NCBI RefSeq assembly: GCF_006337125.1
Contig: NZ_CP040887.1
Location: 2,232,001 to 2,296,000 of the forward strand
Source: Serinicoccus chungangensis
GTDB lineage: Bacteria; Actinomycetota; Actinomycetes; Actinomycetales; Dermatophilaceae
DNA: 64,000 nucleotides
Reading direction: 5' to 3'
This document shows positions 20,914 through 29,303 of this stretch, in pieces; within the stretch, counting starts at the first letter, position 1, and every line of letters begins with the position of its first letter. The translations under genes were made by a program, and so were the position numbers. The notes below the pieces were generated by a model that was not told where the DNA came from, searched no databases, and was given only the letters and a program-made list of their open reading frames with translations.

Positions 20914-21744
20914 GTGGGCGTGATCCTGGCGCTCGGCGCCGCGGTGGCCTACGGCCTGTCCGACTTCGTCGGCGGGGTCACCTCGCGGCGCGGCTCCCCC
21001 TGGCCGGTGGCCGTCATGTGCGCCCTCGGCGGTCTGCTCGGCGCCGTGGTCGTCGCCGTCGTGACGACGGGGTCGCCCTCGGGTCCGGACCTGGCGTGGG
21101 GGGCGCTGGCCGGCGTGGGCAGCGGCCTGGGCGGCGCCTTCCTCTACCGCGGTCTGGCCGGTGGACGTATGGGGGTGGTCGCCCCGGTCTCCGCCGTGGG
21201 CGCGGCCCTGCTGCCGGTCGTCGTCGCGCTGGCGACCGGCGAACGCCCCGGCGCGCTGGTCTGGTGGGGTGTCGCGGCGGCGCTGCCCGGCATCTGGCTG
21301 GTGAGCCGCGAACCGGGTGAGCAGCGCCAGGTCGCCGCGGGGATCACCGACGGCGCGCTCGCCGGCCTGGGCTTCGGCCTCCTCTTCGCCGCCATCGGGC
21401 AGGTCCCCGACGGCGCCGGGTACTGGCCGCTGGCGGTGGCCCAGGCCGTGGGGACGGTCAGCGTGGTGGTCACCGCGACCGCGCTGGGCCAGGGCTGGCG
21501 TCCCCGCTCCGGCGTGGAGGTCGGCGGCGGACTCCTCGCGGGTGTCCTGGCGACGCTCGCCGCGCTCGGCTTCCTGCTCTCCACGCAGACCGGCCTCATG
21601 ACCGTGGCGGCCGTGCTGACGTCCCTCTACCCCGCCGTGACGGTCCTGCTCGCCGCGGCGCTGCTGCGCGAGCGGGTCGGCGGTGGTCAGGGCGTCGGCC
21701 TGGCCTGCTGCGCGCTCTGCGTCGTGCTCGTCGCCGCAGGATGA
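20914..21744 (+). CDS. EamA/DMT-family transporter
   Basis: A 276-residue, very hydrophobic protein with about ten predicted helices in two EamA-like halves (first half [20 protein letters not shown] to [15 protein letters not shown]; second half [13 protein letters not shown] to [17 protein letters not shown]). These drug/metabolite transporters export or exchange small metabolites, but specificity is not readable. GTG 20914 has GGAGG 14 nt upstream (the 20900-20904 region). The 150-bp gap to rnj has a GGCATACC octamer (20858-20865) and no other clear element. The next gene, thyA, has its own leaderless promoter. Confidence 0.8.
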   Translation: MGVILALGAAVAYGLSDFVGGVTSRRGSPWPVAVMCALGGLLGAVVVAVVTTGSPSGPDLAWGALAGVGSGLGGAFLYRGLAGGRMGVVAPVSAVGAALLPVVVALATGERPGALVWWGVAAALPGIWLVSREPGEQRQVAAGITDGALAGLGFGLLFAAIGQVPDGAGYWPLAVAQAVGTVSVVVTATALGQGWRPRSGVEVGGGLLAGVLATLAALGFLLSTQTGLMTVAAVLTSLYPAVTVLLAAALLRERVGGGQGVGLACCALCVVLVAAG

Positions 21745-21769
21745 CGGGAGCGTCGTCGGTGCGCCCCTC

Positions 21770-21775
21770 TAGAGT
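21770..21775 (+). promoter_or_regulatory. -10 box TAGAGT, leaderless thyA promoter
   Basis: TAGAGT, 7-nt spacer, ATG 21783. It decides the thyA start against an in-frame ATG at 21741. Confidence 0.65.
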
Positions 21776-21782
21776 GGGCGGC

Positions 21783-22604
21783 ATGCAGGCATACCTCGAC
21801 CTCCTGGAGCGCATCCGCACCGAGGGGGTGCGCAAGGAGGACCGCACCGGCACGGGCACGCTGTCGGTCTTCGGGCACCAGATGCGCTTCGACCTCACCG
21901 AGGGGTTCCCCGCGCTGACGACGAAGAAGCTGCACCTGCGCTCCATCGTCGGCGAGCTCATCTGGTTCCTGCGCGGCGACACCAACGTCCGGTGGCTGCA
22001 GGAGCGCGGGATCACCATCTGGGACGAGTGGGCCGACGAGCACGGCGACCTCGGACCCGTCTACGGCCACCAGTGGCGTTCCTGGCCGACCCCCGACGGC
22101 GGGACCATCGACCAGATCCAGCGCCTCGTCGAGGGCCTGCGCACCCGTCCGGACTCGCGGCGACACGTCGTCAGCGCCTGGAACGTCGCCGACGTCGACC
22201 GGATGGCCCTGCCGCCGTGCCACACGATGTTCCAGTTCTACGTCGCGCCGGCGGCGGCCGACGACCCGGACCGGCGGGGCTGGCTGTCCTGCCAGCTCTA
22301 CCAGCGCAGCGCGGACACCTTCCTGGGCGTGCCCTTCAACATCGCCTCCTACGCGCTGCTGACGCACCTCGTGGCGCAGGTCACCGACCTGCGGCCCCGG
22401 GACTTCGTGCACACGCTGGGCGACGCCCACCTCTACCTCAACCACCTCGACCAGGCCGCCGAGCAGCTCACCCGCACCCCGGGGCCGCTGCCGACCCTGT
22501 GGCTCAACCCCGAGGTCCGCGAGATCGACGCGTTCGAGATCGAGGACGTCGAGGTCCGCGACTACGTCGCCGCCCCCACGATCAAGGCGCCGATCGCCGT
22601 ATGA
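21783..22604 (+). CDS. thyA: Thymidylate synthase
   Basis: Classical ThyA, converting dUMP and methylene-THF to dTMP and dihydrofolate. The 273-residue protein has the catalytic Cys at about residue 146 in [11 protein letters not shown], folate and dUMP motifs ([37 protein letters not shown]) and the canonical C-terminus KAPIAV. Start ATG 21783 is fixed by the -10 box at 21770-21775. TGA 22602-22604 overlaps ATG 22601 of the NUDIX-DHFR gene, tying dihydrofolate production to its reductase. A GGCATACC octamer covers codons 2-5. Confidence 0.96.
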   Translation: MQAYLDLLERIRTEGVRKEDRTGTGTLSVFGHQMRFDLTEGFPALTTKKLHLRSIVGELIWFLRGDTNVRWLQERGITIWDEWADEHGDLGPVYGHQWRSWPTPDGGTIDQIQRLVEGLRTRPDSRRHVVSAWNVADVDRMALPPCHTMFQFYVAPAAADDPDRRGWLSCQLYQRSADTFLGVPFNIASYALLTHLVAQVTDLRPRDFVHTLGDAHLYLNHLDQAAEQLTRTPGPLPTLWLNPEVREIDAFEIEDVEVRDYVAAPTIKAPIAV

Positions 22605-23581
22605 CGCACGGCCCGGTGCAGCCCCCCACCGACCCGCGACTGGTCCCCGCGACCTACGTCGTCCTGCAGCGCGAGGGGCCGCAGGGCACCGAGGTGCTGC
22701 TGCAGCTGCGCCGCGGCACCCCCTTCATGGACGGCTGGTGGGCGTGCGGCGCGGCCGGCCACGTCGAGGCGGGCGAGTCGTTCCCGCAGGCGGGGGTCCG
22801 TGAGGCGCGCGAGGAGCTGGGGGTGACCCTGCGCGCCGCGGACCTGCGTCACGTCGCGACCGTGCAGCGGACCTGCGCCCTTCCGGACCTGGTCGAGCAG
22901 CGGGTCGACGTGTTCGTCACCGCCACCGCGTGGGAGGGCGAGCCCCACGTCGCCGAGGCGCACCGGGCGGCCGAGCTGCGCTGGTGGCCGCTGGAGGCCC
23001 TGCCCGACACCGTCGTGCCGCACGAGCGGCTGGCGCTGGACGCCCTGCGGGAGGGTCGCTCCGGCTCGCTGCTGGTCCACGGCTTCGAGCAGTCCCTGAC
23101 CCTGGTGGCGGCGGTCGGCCGCAACGGGGTCATCGGCGACGGCTCCGCCATGCCCTGGCACCTCCCCTCCGACCTGCGCTTCTTCAAGGAGACAACGATG
23201 GGCGGGGTCCTCGTCATGGGCCGCGGCACCTGGGACTCCATCGGCCGGGCCCTGCCCGGGCGCCGGACGGTCGTCGTCACCCGGCGACGCGGCTGGTCGG
23301 CGCCCGGCGCCCAGGTCGCGCACTCCCTCGCCGAGGCCCTGCTCATCGCCGGCGACACCGAGGTCTTCGTCGTCGGCGGAGGAGAGGTCTACGCCCAGAC
23401 GATCGAGCACGCCAGCCGGCTGGTCCTCACCGAGGTGGACCTCGAGCCGGAGGGCCGCACCCGCTTCCCGGCCGTCGACCCGACGGTGTGGCGCGAGGTC
23501 TCGCGCGAGCCGGGCCCGGGGGACGACGCGGTCGCGGCCTGGGTCGTGCTGGAGCGCCGCGGGGACCCGGCGGCGGGCTGA
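22601..23581 (+). CDS. folA: NUDIX hydrolase-dihydrofolate reductase fusion
   Basis: One 326-residue open frame encodes two enzymes. Residues about 15-155 are a NUDIX hydrolase with a complete box GX5EX7REXXEEXGX (from GHVEAGE to REAREELGV). Residues about 165-320 are dihydrofolate reductase: [24 protein letters not shown] with the substrate Asp, [10 protein letters not shown] and [11 protein letters not shown] with the NADPH site. DHFR regenerates tetrahydrofolate after ThyA. The NUDIX partner could hydrolyse dihydroneopterin triphosphate (folate synthesis) or clean a modified or surplus nucleotide; substrate unknown. ATG 22601 overlaps the thyA stop, so the pair is coupled. No internal start is obvious between the domains. 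Most bacterial DHFRs stand alone at about 160-170 residues. Confidence 0.9.
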   Translation: MTHGPVQPPTDPRLVPATYVVLQREGPQGTEVLLQLRRGTPFMDGWWACGAAGHVEAGESFPQAGVREAREELGVTLRAADLRHVATVQRTCALPDLVEQRVDVFVTATAWEGEPHVAEAHRAAELRWWPLEALPDTVVPHERLALDALREGRSGSLLVHGFEQSLTLVAAVGRNGVIGDGSAMPWHLPSDLRFFKETTMGGVLVMGRGTWDSIGRALPGRRTVVVTRRRGWSAPGAQVAHSLAEALLIAGDTEVFVVGGGEVYAQTIEHASRLVLTEVDLEPEGRTRFPAVDPTVWREVSREPGPGDDAVAAWVVLERRGDPAAG

Positions 23582-23614
23582 GCACCGGGGCCTGGCACGG
23601 CCCGCGCCGCGGCG

Positions 23615-23620
23615 TAGGGT
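23615..23620 (+). promoter_or_regulatory. -10 box TAGGGT, leaderless promoter of S9 peptidase
   Basis: TAGGGT with a 7-nt spacer to GTG 23628. Confidence 0.6.
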
Positions 23621-23627
23621 CGAGGAC

Positions 23628-25562
23628 GTGAAGCCCTCAGACCTCAACGCGATCCGCACCCTGTCCTCCCCCACCGTGCGGCCGGACGGCGGCGACGTCG
23701 TCGTCGCCGCCAGCCGGCCGGACACCGAGGACAACCGCTACCGCACCAGCCTGTGGCGTCTGGACCTGACCGAGGAGGGCGCGGAGCCGGTCCGCCTCAC
23801 GAGCAGCACCCGGGACTCCTCCCCCCGCTACTCCCCCGACGGCCGGCTGCTGGCCTTCCTGCGCGCGGGCGAGGACGGCCCGGCCCAGCTGCACGTCATG
23901 CGCGCGGACGGCGGCGACGCCCGGGTCCTCACCGACCAGAAGCTCGGCGTGAGCAGCTTCGACTGGTCGCCCGGGAGCACCCACCTGGCGTATGCCGCCC
24001 GGGTCCCGGAGGAGGGCCGCTACGGCACCGACGACGACGTCAAGCCCGACCAGGAGGCGCCGCGTCTCATCAGCCACAGCACCTACCTCGCCGACGGCCT
24101 GGGGTACGTCCTGGACCGCCCCAGCACGATCTTCCTGCTGGACCTGGCGGACCTGCCGGCCGGTGACGCTCCCGACGCGGACGAGCTGCCGCCGAGCACC
24201 CGGCTCACCCAGGGCCAGGGGGACGACACCGAGCCCCGCTTCATCCACGGGGGCACCCGGGTGGCCTTCCTCGCCTCGCGCGACCGGCGGGGCGCCTGGG
24301 TCGCGGACACCCTGGTCCGGGACGTCTGCTCGGTCGACCTGCGCGGCAAGAGCTTCCGGCGGCACACCGATGGCACCGGGAGCGTCGGCAGCGTGACGGT
24401 GGGCGCGGACGGCACGGCGGTCTACGGGGCGAACGAGCTGGGGAGCTCGAAGCAGGACTTCGTCGCCCGCAACGCCGTGCTCCGCCGGCTCGACGGTCCG
24501 GGCGTCGCCCTGACCGACGCCGAGTCCGACCACCTGGCCTGCGCACCGGTCATCACCGCCGACGGCAGCGTCGTCGCGGCCTTCGAGCACCGCGGCGACA
24601 CCGTCGTCCGGGACGTCGCCTCGGGCCGCGTCCTGCTCGAGGGCCACGTGTCGGTGTCCGCGCTGGCGACCGGGGGCGACCTGGTGGTCGCCGTCGCCGG
24701 CACGCGCACGTCGTACTCCGAGCTGTTCGTGGGGCGGGTCGGCGAGACCCTCACCCCGCGCACCGACTTCGGGCGCCACCTCCGGGACGCGGCCGACCCG
24801 ATCGAGCCCGAGGAGCTGTCGGCAGCGGCGAACGACGGCTACCCGGTGCACGGCTGGCTCTTCCGCCCCACCTCCAGGCCGCGGCGCAAGGCCGGCCACC
24901 CGGTCGTCCTCATGATCCACGGCGGTCCCTACACGCAGTACTCCGGCAACCTCTTCGACGAGGCGCAGGTGCTCGCCGGGGCGGGGTATGCCGTGGTGAT
25001 GGGCAACCCCCGCGGCGGCTCGGGCTACGGCGCGACCCACGGGCGGTCCGTCAAGGAGGCGATCGGCACGGTCGACGTCGCCGACCTCACCGCCCTCCTC
25101 GACCACGCGCTGACCCTGCCAGGGCTCGACGCGTCCCGGGTCGGGGTGCAGGGCGGCTCCTACGGCGGGCTCATGACGACGTGGCTCGTCGGGCACTCCG
25201 ACCGGTTCACCGCCGCCATCAGCGAGCGGGCGGTCAACGCCTGGGACTCCTTCGCCGGCACCAGCGACATCGGATGGTTCTTCGCCGACGAGTACGCCGG
25301 GGCCCACCAGCACGAGCAGTCCCCGCTGACCTGGGCCGACAACATCCGCACGCCGACGCTCATCATCCACTCCGAGCGCGACTTCCGGTGCCCGCTGGAG
25401 CAGGGCCAGCGGCTGTTCGCCCGGCTGCGGCGCAACGGGGTGCCGACCCAGCTGCTCGTCTTCCCGGGCGAGGGCCACGAGCTCACCCGCAGCGGTCAAC
25501 CCCGCCACCGGCAGCAGCGCTTCGAGCACATCCTCGCCTGGTGGGAGCAGCACCTGCGCTGA
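23628..25562 (+). CDS. S9-family prolyl oligopeptidase/acylaminoacyl peptidase
   Basis: A 644-residue cytoplasmic serine peptidase. The N-terminal about 390 residues form a WD40-like beta-propeller with DPP-IV-type repeats (SPDGRLLAFLR, DWSPGSTHLAY), which gates access of short peptides. The C-terminal alpha/beta-hydrolase has the oxyanion segment HGGPYTQY, nucleophile GGSYGG (Ser about 511), the acid Asp in HSERDFRCPLEQ and the His in GEGHELTRSG. No signal peptide, so a role in peptide turnover is likely. GTG 23628 is fixed by the leaderless -10. A stem-loop terminator follows before convergent genes. Confidence 0.9.
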   Translation: MKPSDLNAIRTLSSPTVRPDGGDVVVAASRPDTEDNRYRTSLWRLDLTEEGAEPVRLTSSTRDSSPRYSPDGRLLAFLRAGEDGPAQLHVMRADGGDARVLTDQKLGVSSFDWSPGSTHLAYAARVPEEGRYGTDDDVKPDQEAPRLISHSTYLADGLGYVLDRPSTIFLLDLADLPAGDAPDADELPPSTRLTQGQGDDTEPRFIHGGTRVAFLASRDRRGAWVADTLVRDVCSVDLRGKSFRRHTDGTGSVGSVTVGADGTAVYGANELGSSKQDFVARNAVLRRLDGPGVALTDAESDHLACAPVITADGSVVAAFEHRGDTVVRDVASGRVLLEGHVSVSALATGGDLVVAVAGTRTSYSELFVGRVGETLTPRTDFGRHLRDAADPIEPEELSAAANDGYPVHGWLFRPTSRPRRKAGHPVVLMIHGGPYTQYSGNLFDEAQVLAGAGYAVVMGNPRGGSGYGATHGRSVKEAIGTVDVADLTALLDHALTLPGLDASRVGVQGGSYGGLMTTWLVGHSDRFTAAISERAVNAWDSFAGTSDIGWFFADEYAGAHQHEQSPLTWADNIRTPTLIIHSERDFRCPLEQGQRLFARLRRNGVPTQLLVFPGEGHELTRSGQPRHRQQRFEHILAWWEQHLR

Positions 25563-25572
25563 GACCGGGCGC

Positions 25573-25602
25573 GCACGGGCCCGGGCGGGCCTGGGCCCGT
25601 GC
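25573..25602. terminator. Bidirectional hairpin between S9 peptidase and GNAT/PIG-L gene
   Basis: GCACGGGCCC (25573-25582) and GGGCCCGTGC (25593-25602) make a perfect 10-bp stem with a 10-nt loop between convergent genes. Confidence 0.65.
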
Positions 25603-25610
25603 CCCGGCGC

Positions 25611-27548
25611 TCAGTCCAGCTCGGGCCCGTGCACCCGCTCCTCGGGGGTGCGGTGGTGGTAGGTGACGAGCTCGCTCACGCTGCGCCGGCCGATGGCATA
25701 CCGCCCCTGGTCCGGCTCGAAGAGGCGGTACTCCGCGAGCGCGGCCTTCTTGACCGCCCGAGCCCGCTCGTCGAGGACGAGCCGCTCGGCCCGCTCGTCG
25801 ACGACCTGCGGCACGGGGAGGAAGAACTTCGCGTCGCCGACCAGGCCGAGCCGGTGGGCGCGACGCAGCGCGCGCCCGGCCGTGGCGTGGTCGGTGTGCG
25901 GGTCGAGATAGCTCATCGTCCGGTGCGCGGCTCCGGGGTGGCGCCGGGCGTGCCGCCGGACGACCGCGAGGACCGAGTCCTCGGTGATGCCGCCGTCGGG
26001 CAGGCCCACGCGGTGCACGTCGCGACGGTCGACCCCCAGCCGGGCGACCGCGGCGCTGAACTCGCGGTCGCGCGCCGCGACGAACTCGTCCAGCCCGATG
26101 TCGCGGCCGAGCCGCCGCCTCAGGCTGTGGATCGCCTGCGACCCCTCCCCGGGCGTGAGCAGCACGATGACGTGCCGGCGGTCCGGTTCGGAGGCGATGG
26201 CACCCCCCATGAAGATGGACTCGTCGTCCGGGTGCGGGACGTACCAGACGGTCACGGCCCGGGTCAGCCTCCGCGTGCGCGCGACCCGCTTGGCCTGCTG
26301 CGCGGCGGGCTCGGGCATCCGGGCGATGGTGGCGCGGACCCCGCGGCGCACCGCCCGGCGCCAGCGCGGCTGGCCGCCGTCGGTCCGGGCGGTGGCGGGA
26401 GCGGGCCGGGCCGTGCCCCCTGCGGGAGCGGGGGCTGCGGGGGACGACGACGACGGCGGCGCCTTCGTGGGCGACACCGGCTCGGCCTTCGTCGGCGCCG
26501 ACGCCGGCCTCGCCGCCGGGGGCCGGGGCGGCTTGAGCAGGTAGCGGTAGGTGGGGCGCTGGTGCGGGGTCCACTCGAACTTCCAGGGGTACTTCCCCGC
26601 CCCGAGGTCGAACTCGTCGGCCAGGTCGTGCTCGGTGACGTGCTCGAGGATCGCCAGCTGGAGCACCTTGCCCATCCGGTAGCGCTCGAACTCGGGCCGG
26701 TAGGCGCTGTTCCAGGACAGCAGCCGGCGACCGTCCCGGAAGACGGTGCGGTAGGCCAGCACGCGACCGGTCGCCGGGTCCTCGCCGTCGAGGAACGCGA
26801 AGGTCAGCGCGTCGTCGGTCGTGGTGAACACCTGACGGATGTGCTCGGTCCGCCGGTCGTCGTCGTAGAGCGAGTGGCGCTCGGAGCGCGCGTGGGTCTC
26901 GACGAGGTGGTTCTTCTCGGCGCGGTGCACCTCGGCGATGCGGTCGAGGATGCCGTGCTCGTCGCCGGTGAAGGTGTGCAGGTGGACGTCGTGCTCCCGC
27001 TGCAGCTTGCGGAGGTACTTGCCGGTGTGCGACGGCGCCGACCAGGGTTCGCGCAGGTCGATCCAGGGGTTCTCGATGAGGAAGGCGAGCCGGCGGTGGT
27101 GGTCCTGGGAGGTGCGGACGTGCCACGCGAAGGCCGACTCCGAGGGTATGCCGGTCAGCTGCACCACCTGCGCCTCGTCGTCCGCGACGACCCGGTCCAG
27201 CTCGGCGAGGACGTGGCCGGAGACCGTCTGCGGGTTTGCGACCGACGGACCGTGGGCGTGGAGGACGGACAGGTAGTCGCCGTGGCTGGCCCAGCGCAGG
27301 ACGGTCACCGGCTCCCCCTCCCGCTTCTCCGGGCGCAGGGCGAACGGCCCCACCCCGACGAGCTGGCCCTCCTGGCGCACCAGCACCACGTGCAGCCGGT
27401 AGCCCGGGGCGTGCCGGTAGCTCTCCCACCAGGCGGAGACGAAGCGGTGGCTCGTGTAGTAGGACTCCCCCGGCCGCTCCAGCGCCTCCCACTCCGCGCG
27501 CAGTGCGGCGAGGTCCTCGGTCGTCCGGCAGATCGACGTCTCGATCAT
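25611..27548 (-). CDS. GNAT (CelD/BcsL-type) acetyltransferase fused to PIG-L/LmbE deacetylase
   Basis: A 645-residue two-domain protein. Residues about 1-335 look like the FemAB/CelD-type acetyltransferase fold used in polysaccharide or cell-wall modification (SYYTSHRFVSAWWESYR; ELDRVVADDEAQVVQLTG; GAGKYPWKFEWTP). A Pro/Ala/Thr-rich linker (about 338-385) follows. Residues about 430-645 are a PIG-L/LmbE zinc deacetylase with VPHPDDES (about 437) and YLDPHTDH as metal motifs. LmbE enzymes remove N-acetyl groups from GlcNAc-type sugars (MshB and PIG-L are examples), so the protein could both acylate and deacetylate a glycan. ATG 27548 overlaps the stop of the upstream GNAT gene (ATGA). Substrate unknown. 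Confidence 0.8.
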   Translation of the reverse strand: MIETSICRTTEDLAALRAEWEALERPGESYYTSHRFVSAWWESYRHAPGYRLHVVLVRQEGQLVGVGPFALRPEKREGEPVTVLRWASHGDYLSVLHAHGPSVANPQTVSGHVLAELDRVVADDEAQVVQLTGIPSESAFAWHVRTSQDHHRRLAFLIENPWIDLREPWSAPSHTGKYLRKLQREHDVHLHTFTGDEHGILDRIAEVHRAEKNHLVETHARSERHSLYDDDRRTEHIRQVFTTTDDALTFAFLDGEDPATGRVLAYRTVFRDGRRLLSWNSAYRPEFERYRMGKVLQLAILEHVTEHDLADEFDLGAGKYPWKFEWTPHQRPTYRYLLKPPRPPAARPASAPTKAEPVSPTKAPPSSSSPAAPAPAGGTARPAPATARTDGGQPRWRRAVRRGVRATIARMPEPAAQQAKRVARTRRLTRAVTVWYVPHPDDESIFMGGAIASEPDRRHVIVLLTPGEGSQAIHSLRRRLGRDIGLDEFVAARDREFSAAVARLGVDRRDVHRVGLPDGGITEDSVLAVVRRHARRHPGAAHRTMSYLDPHTDHATAGRALRRAHRLGLVGDAKFFLPVPQVVDERAERLVLDERARAVKKAALAEYRLFEPDQGRYAIGRRSVSELVTYHHRTPEERVHGPELD

Positions 27549-28144
27549 CGGGCGGGGATCTCCACCCAGGTCGGCAGCGTCAGGGTCCGCCGGTGGTCCT
27601 TGAGGAAGACGTGCTGCCGGGTGCGCCGGGCCCCGAACGCGGCGTAGGAGGCGCGGGACGCCCGGTTCTTCCGGGAGATCATCGTGACCCCCCGCACCTT
27701 GCCCTCGTCGGCGAGGATCTCCAGCCGTCGAGCGATGGAGAAGGCGTGCAGCCCGCGCCGCCGGTGGGCGACGAAGACGTGGTCGTCCCAGAAGTACGCC
27801 TCGCGCGGCGACACCCGCAGCCGCAGGTGGATCCGGGCGTTCTCGGTGTCGCCGTAGGTGAGGTGGCAGTAGCCGCACGGCTCGCCGTCCTCGTCCCGGA
27901 TGACGAGGGTGCGGTCCGCGGGGTGCTGCAGCCGCTCCACGAGCAGCCGGTGCTTGCGCTCGTTGAGGTCGTCGGGGTAGTCGCGCCGCATCTGGTCCAG
28001 GACGGCCTCGGTCGCGTCCTCGAGCGTCCGGGAGCCGTCAGCCCTCGGTCCGGGGCCCTGGACCGGGAAGACATAGGTGTCGAGCACCTCGCGCTTGCGC
28101 CAGGACTGCTGCCACGACGCGGGGACCAGGGACCTCAGCGGCAT
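27545..28144 (-). CDS. GNAT-family N-acetyltransferase
   Basis: A 199-residue protein. The acetyl-CoA binding region reads VAHRRRGLHAFSIARRLEILA (R/Q-x-x-G-x-G/A type), after a beta-strand with EAYFWDDHVFVA, and it closes with NRASRASYAAFGA, the typical GNAT end motif. Substrate unknown. ATG 28144 is set by a TAGCAT -10 box (28152-28157) with a 7-nt spacer; an upstream ATG at 28153 overlaps that box. The stop overlaps the start of the GNAT/PIG-L fusion gene, so they form a two-gene operon probably acting on one envelope or secondary-metabolite substrate (inference). Confidence 0.78.
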   Translation of the reverse strand: MPLRSLVPASWQQSWRKREVLDTYVFPVQGPGPRADGSRTLEDATEAVLDQMRRDYPDDLNERKHRLLVERLQHPADRTLVIRDEDGEPCGYCHLTYGDTENARIHLRLRVSPREAYFWDDHVFVAHRRRGLHAFSIARRLEILADEGKVRGVTMISRKNRASRASYAAFGARRTRQHVFLKDHRRTLTLPTWVEIPAR

Positions 28145-28151
28145 GCCCGTC

Positions 28152-28157
28152 ATGCTA
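28152..28157 (-). promoter_or_regulatory. -10 box TAGCAT, leaderless promoter of GNAT operon
   Basis: TAGCAT on the minus strand, 7 nt before ATG 28144. Confidence 0.55.
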
Positions 28158-28196
28158 GACGACGCGTCCTGCCGCACCGCGGCACCCGAACAGTCC

Positions 28197-28679
28197 TCAG
28201 GGGGACAGGGAGGACGGGAGCCGGTCGAGCACGTCGTTCCACCCCTGCTCGGCGCCACCGTCCGGCTCGTGCTCCGTCGAGGTATGCCGCACCGTCACCT
28301 CGGTGCCGCCGTCGACCGGCACGAACGTCACCTCCACCGTGTCCACCGCCGTGTCCACCGCCGTGTCCACCGCCGTGTCCACCGCCGTGTCCACCGCCGT
28401 GTCCGCCGGAGCGCCCTCCTCCGGGTCGTCGACCCACGTCCAGGTCATGACGAAGCGGTGCGGGGGGTCGTGCTCGAGGAAGACCCCCTCCACCCCCACG
28501 CCGACGGCCCTGGCCATGATGCTCAGCCGTCCGCCCGGCCGCGGGTCGATCTCGTAGGTCGTGTCCGACCACTGCGGCCACCACCACCTGGACAGCTCAG
28601 CCGGGTCCATCCACGCCTGGAAGGCACGGTGACCGTCGACGGGCACGTGCCGGGTGACCGTGATGGTGCTGCTGCTCAT
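28197..28679 (-). CDS. SRPBCC (AHSA1-like) protein with in-frame DTAV tandem repeat
   Basis: A 160-residue START/AHSA1-type ligand-binding protein: the N-terminal TITVTRHVPVDGHRAFQAW, then WWWPQW, PGGRLSI and a C-terminal helix. Between strands the protein carries five copies of Asp-Thr-Ala-Val from a 12-bp minisatellite at 28339-28398, extending a surface loop by about 20 residues. ATG 28679 overlaps the stop of the ArsR regulator (ATGA). ArsR-SRPBCC pairs are common, and the SRPBCC partner may bind or sense a hydrophobic ligand. Function unknown. Copy number of the repeat may vary between strains without breaking the frame. Confidence 0.8.
   Translation of the reverse strand: MSSSTITVTRHVPVDGHRAFQAWMDPAELSRWWWPQWSDTTYEIDPRPGGRLSIMARAVGVGVEGVFLEHDPPHRFVMTWTWVDDPEEGAPADTAVDTAVDTAVDTAVDTAVDTVEVTFVPVDGGTEVTVRHTSTEHEPDGGAEQGWNDVLDRLPSSLSP
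28339..28398. repeat. 12-bp coding minisatellite, five perfect copies
   Basis: GTGTCCACCGCC repeated five times with no mismatch, with a degenerate copy after it (28399-28410). Read on the minus strand it encodes (DTAV)n. The unit is a multiple of three, so gain or loss keeps the frame. Confidence 0.95.
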
Positions 28680-29005
28680 GAGTCGCTCCCGTCCGTCTCA
28701 GCTGTGAGGTGATCGACCATGCGGTCCAGCTGGTTGCCCCAGAAGAGGCGGTGCTGCATGGCCCAGGTCACCAGCGGGTCCAGGCTCCCCGGCACCAGCT
28801 CCACGGTGACGACCCGGCCGGACTTCGTGCGCCGGACGAGCCCGCCCTCCTCGAGACGGTCGAGGTGACGCATCACCGCGGGGACACTGACCTGCAGCAG
28901 CTCGGCCAACGCGCTGACGGTGGCGGGCCCGTCGGCCAGGCGCTCGACCACCCGGCGACGAGGCTCACTGGCGATGGCGCCGGCCGCCGCGTCCACGATG
29001 TCCAT
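28676..29005 (-). CDS. ArsR-family transcriptional regulator
   Basis: A 109-residue winged-helix repressor. The HTH is at about residues 28-60 (VSALAELLQVSVPAVMRHLDRLEEGG), followed by the wing (LVRRTKSGRVVTVEL). No metal-binding Cys pair of the SmtB/ArsR metal sensors is present, so it is not an obvious metal sensor; this fits the ArsR subgroup paired with SRPBCC proteins. It is coupled to that gene by an ATGA overlap. The AT-rich upstream inverted repeat at 29022-29045 is a likely autoregulatory operator. Confidence 0.87.
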   Translation of the reverse strand: MDIVDAAAGAIASEPRRRVVERLADGPATVSALAELLQVSVPAVMRHLDRLEEGGLVRRTKSGRVVTVELVPGSLDPLVTWAMQHRLFWGNQLDRMVDHLTAETDGSDS

Positions 29006-29021
29006 GACGGCACGCTACCTC

Positions 29022-29045
29022 ATACTTAGCATATGTGTGAAGTAT
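29022..29045. promoter_or_regulatory. Putative ArsR operator (inverted repeat ATACTT-N12-AAGTAT)
   Basis: ATACTT (29022-29027) and AAGTAT (29040-29045) are exact inverted repeats 12 nt apart in an AT-rich island, unusual in this genome, just upstream of the ArsR start. A -10-like TATGCT lies inside on the minus strand. Confidence 0.55.
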
Positions 29046-29051
29046 TGCTGC

Positions 29052-29303
29052 TCATGACCTCCGGGAGCGCTGGCGACCCAGGAGGTAGCTGCCGACGGTG
29101 AGCAGCGTCGCGCCGAGGCATATGGCGATCGGCCCGACGATCTCCTGCCACTGGACCGGGAAGCTCGGCTCGATCTCCTGGTAGGCGAACCACCCGAAGC
29201 TCCGGGGCGTGCTGAGCCACAGGAGGACGCCGCCCAGCACCGCCAGCGTGCCCGCCCCTGCCAGCGCCCACGCGGTGGCGGCGGGCCCACGACCGATGGA
29301 CAT
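29052..29303 (-). CDS. Small two-helix membrane protein
   Basis: An 83-residue protein with two membrane helices (AWALAGAGTLAVLGGVLLWL; IVGPIAICLGATLLTVGSYLL) joined by an acidic loop with SFGWFAYQEIEPSFP, and an Arg-rich end. I recognise no family. ATG 29303 overlaps the stop of the carboxylase beta subunit (TGATG), so it is the last gene of that operon. It may be unrelated in function and only cotranscribed. Confidence 0.65.
   Translation of the reverse strand: MSIGRGPAATAWALAGAGTLAVLGGVLLWLSTPRSFGWFAYQEIEPSFPVQWQEIVGPIAICLGATLLTVGSYLLGRQRSRRS

Noticed and set aside
28339..28410. Possible CRISPR-like array
   Set aside because: The 12-bp units are contiguous with no spacers and lie in a coding frame; it is a minisatellite. 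The 22-bp block at 49650 is likewise spacer-free.
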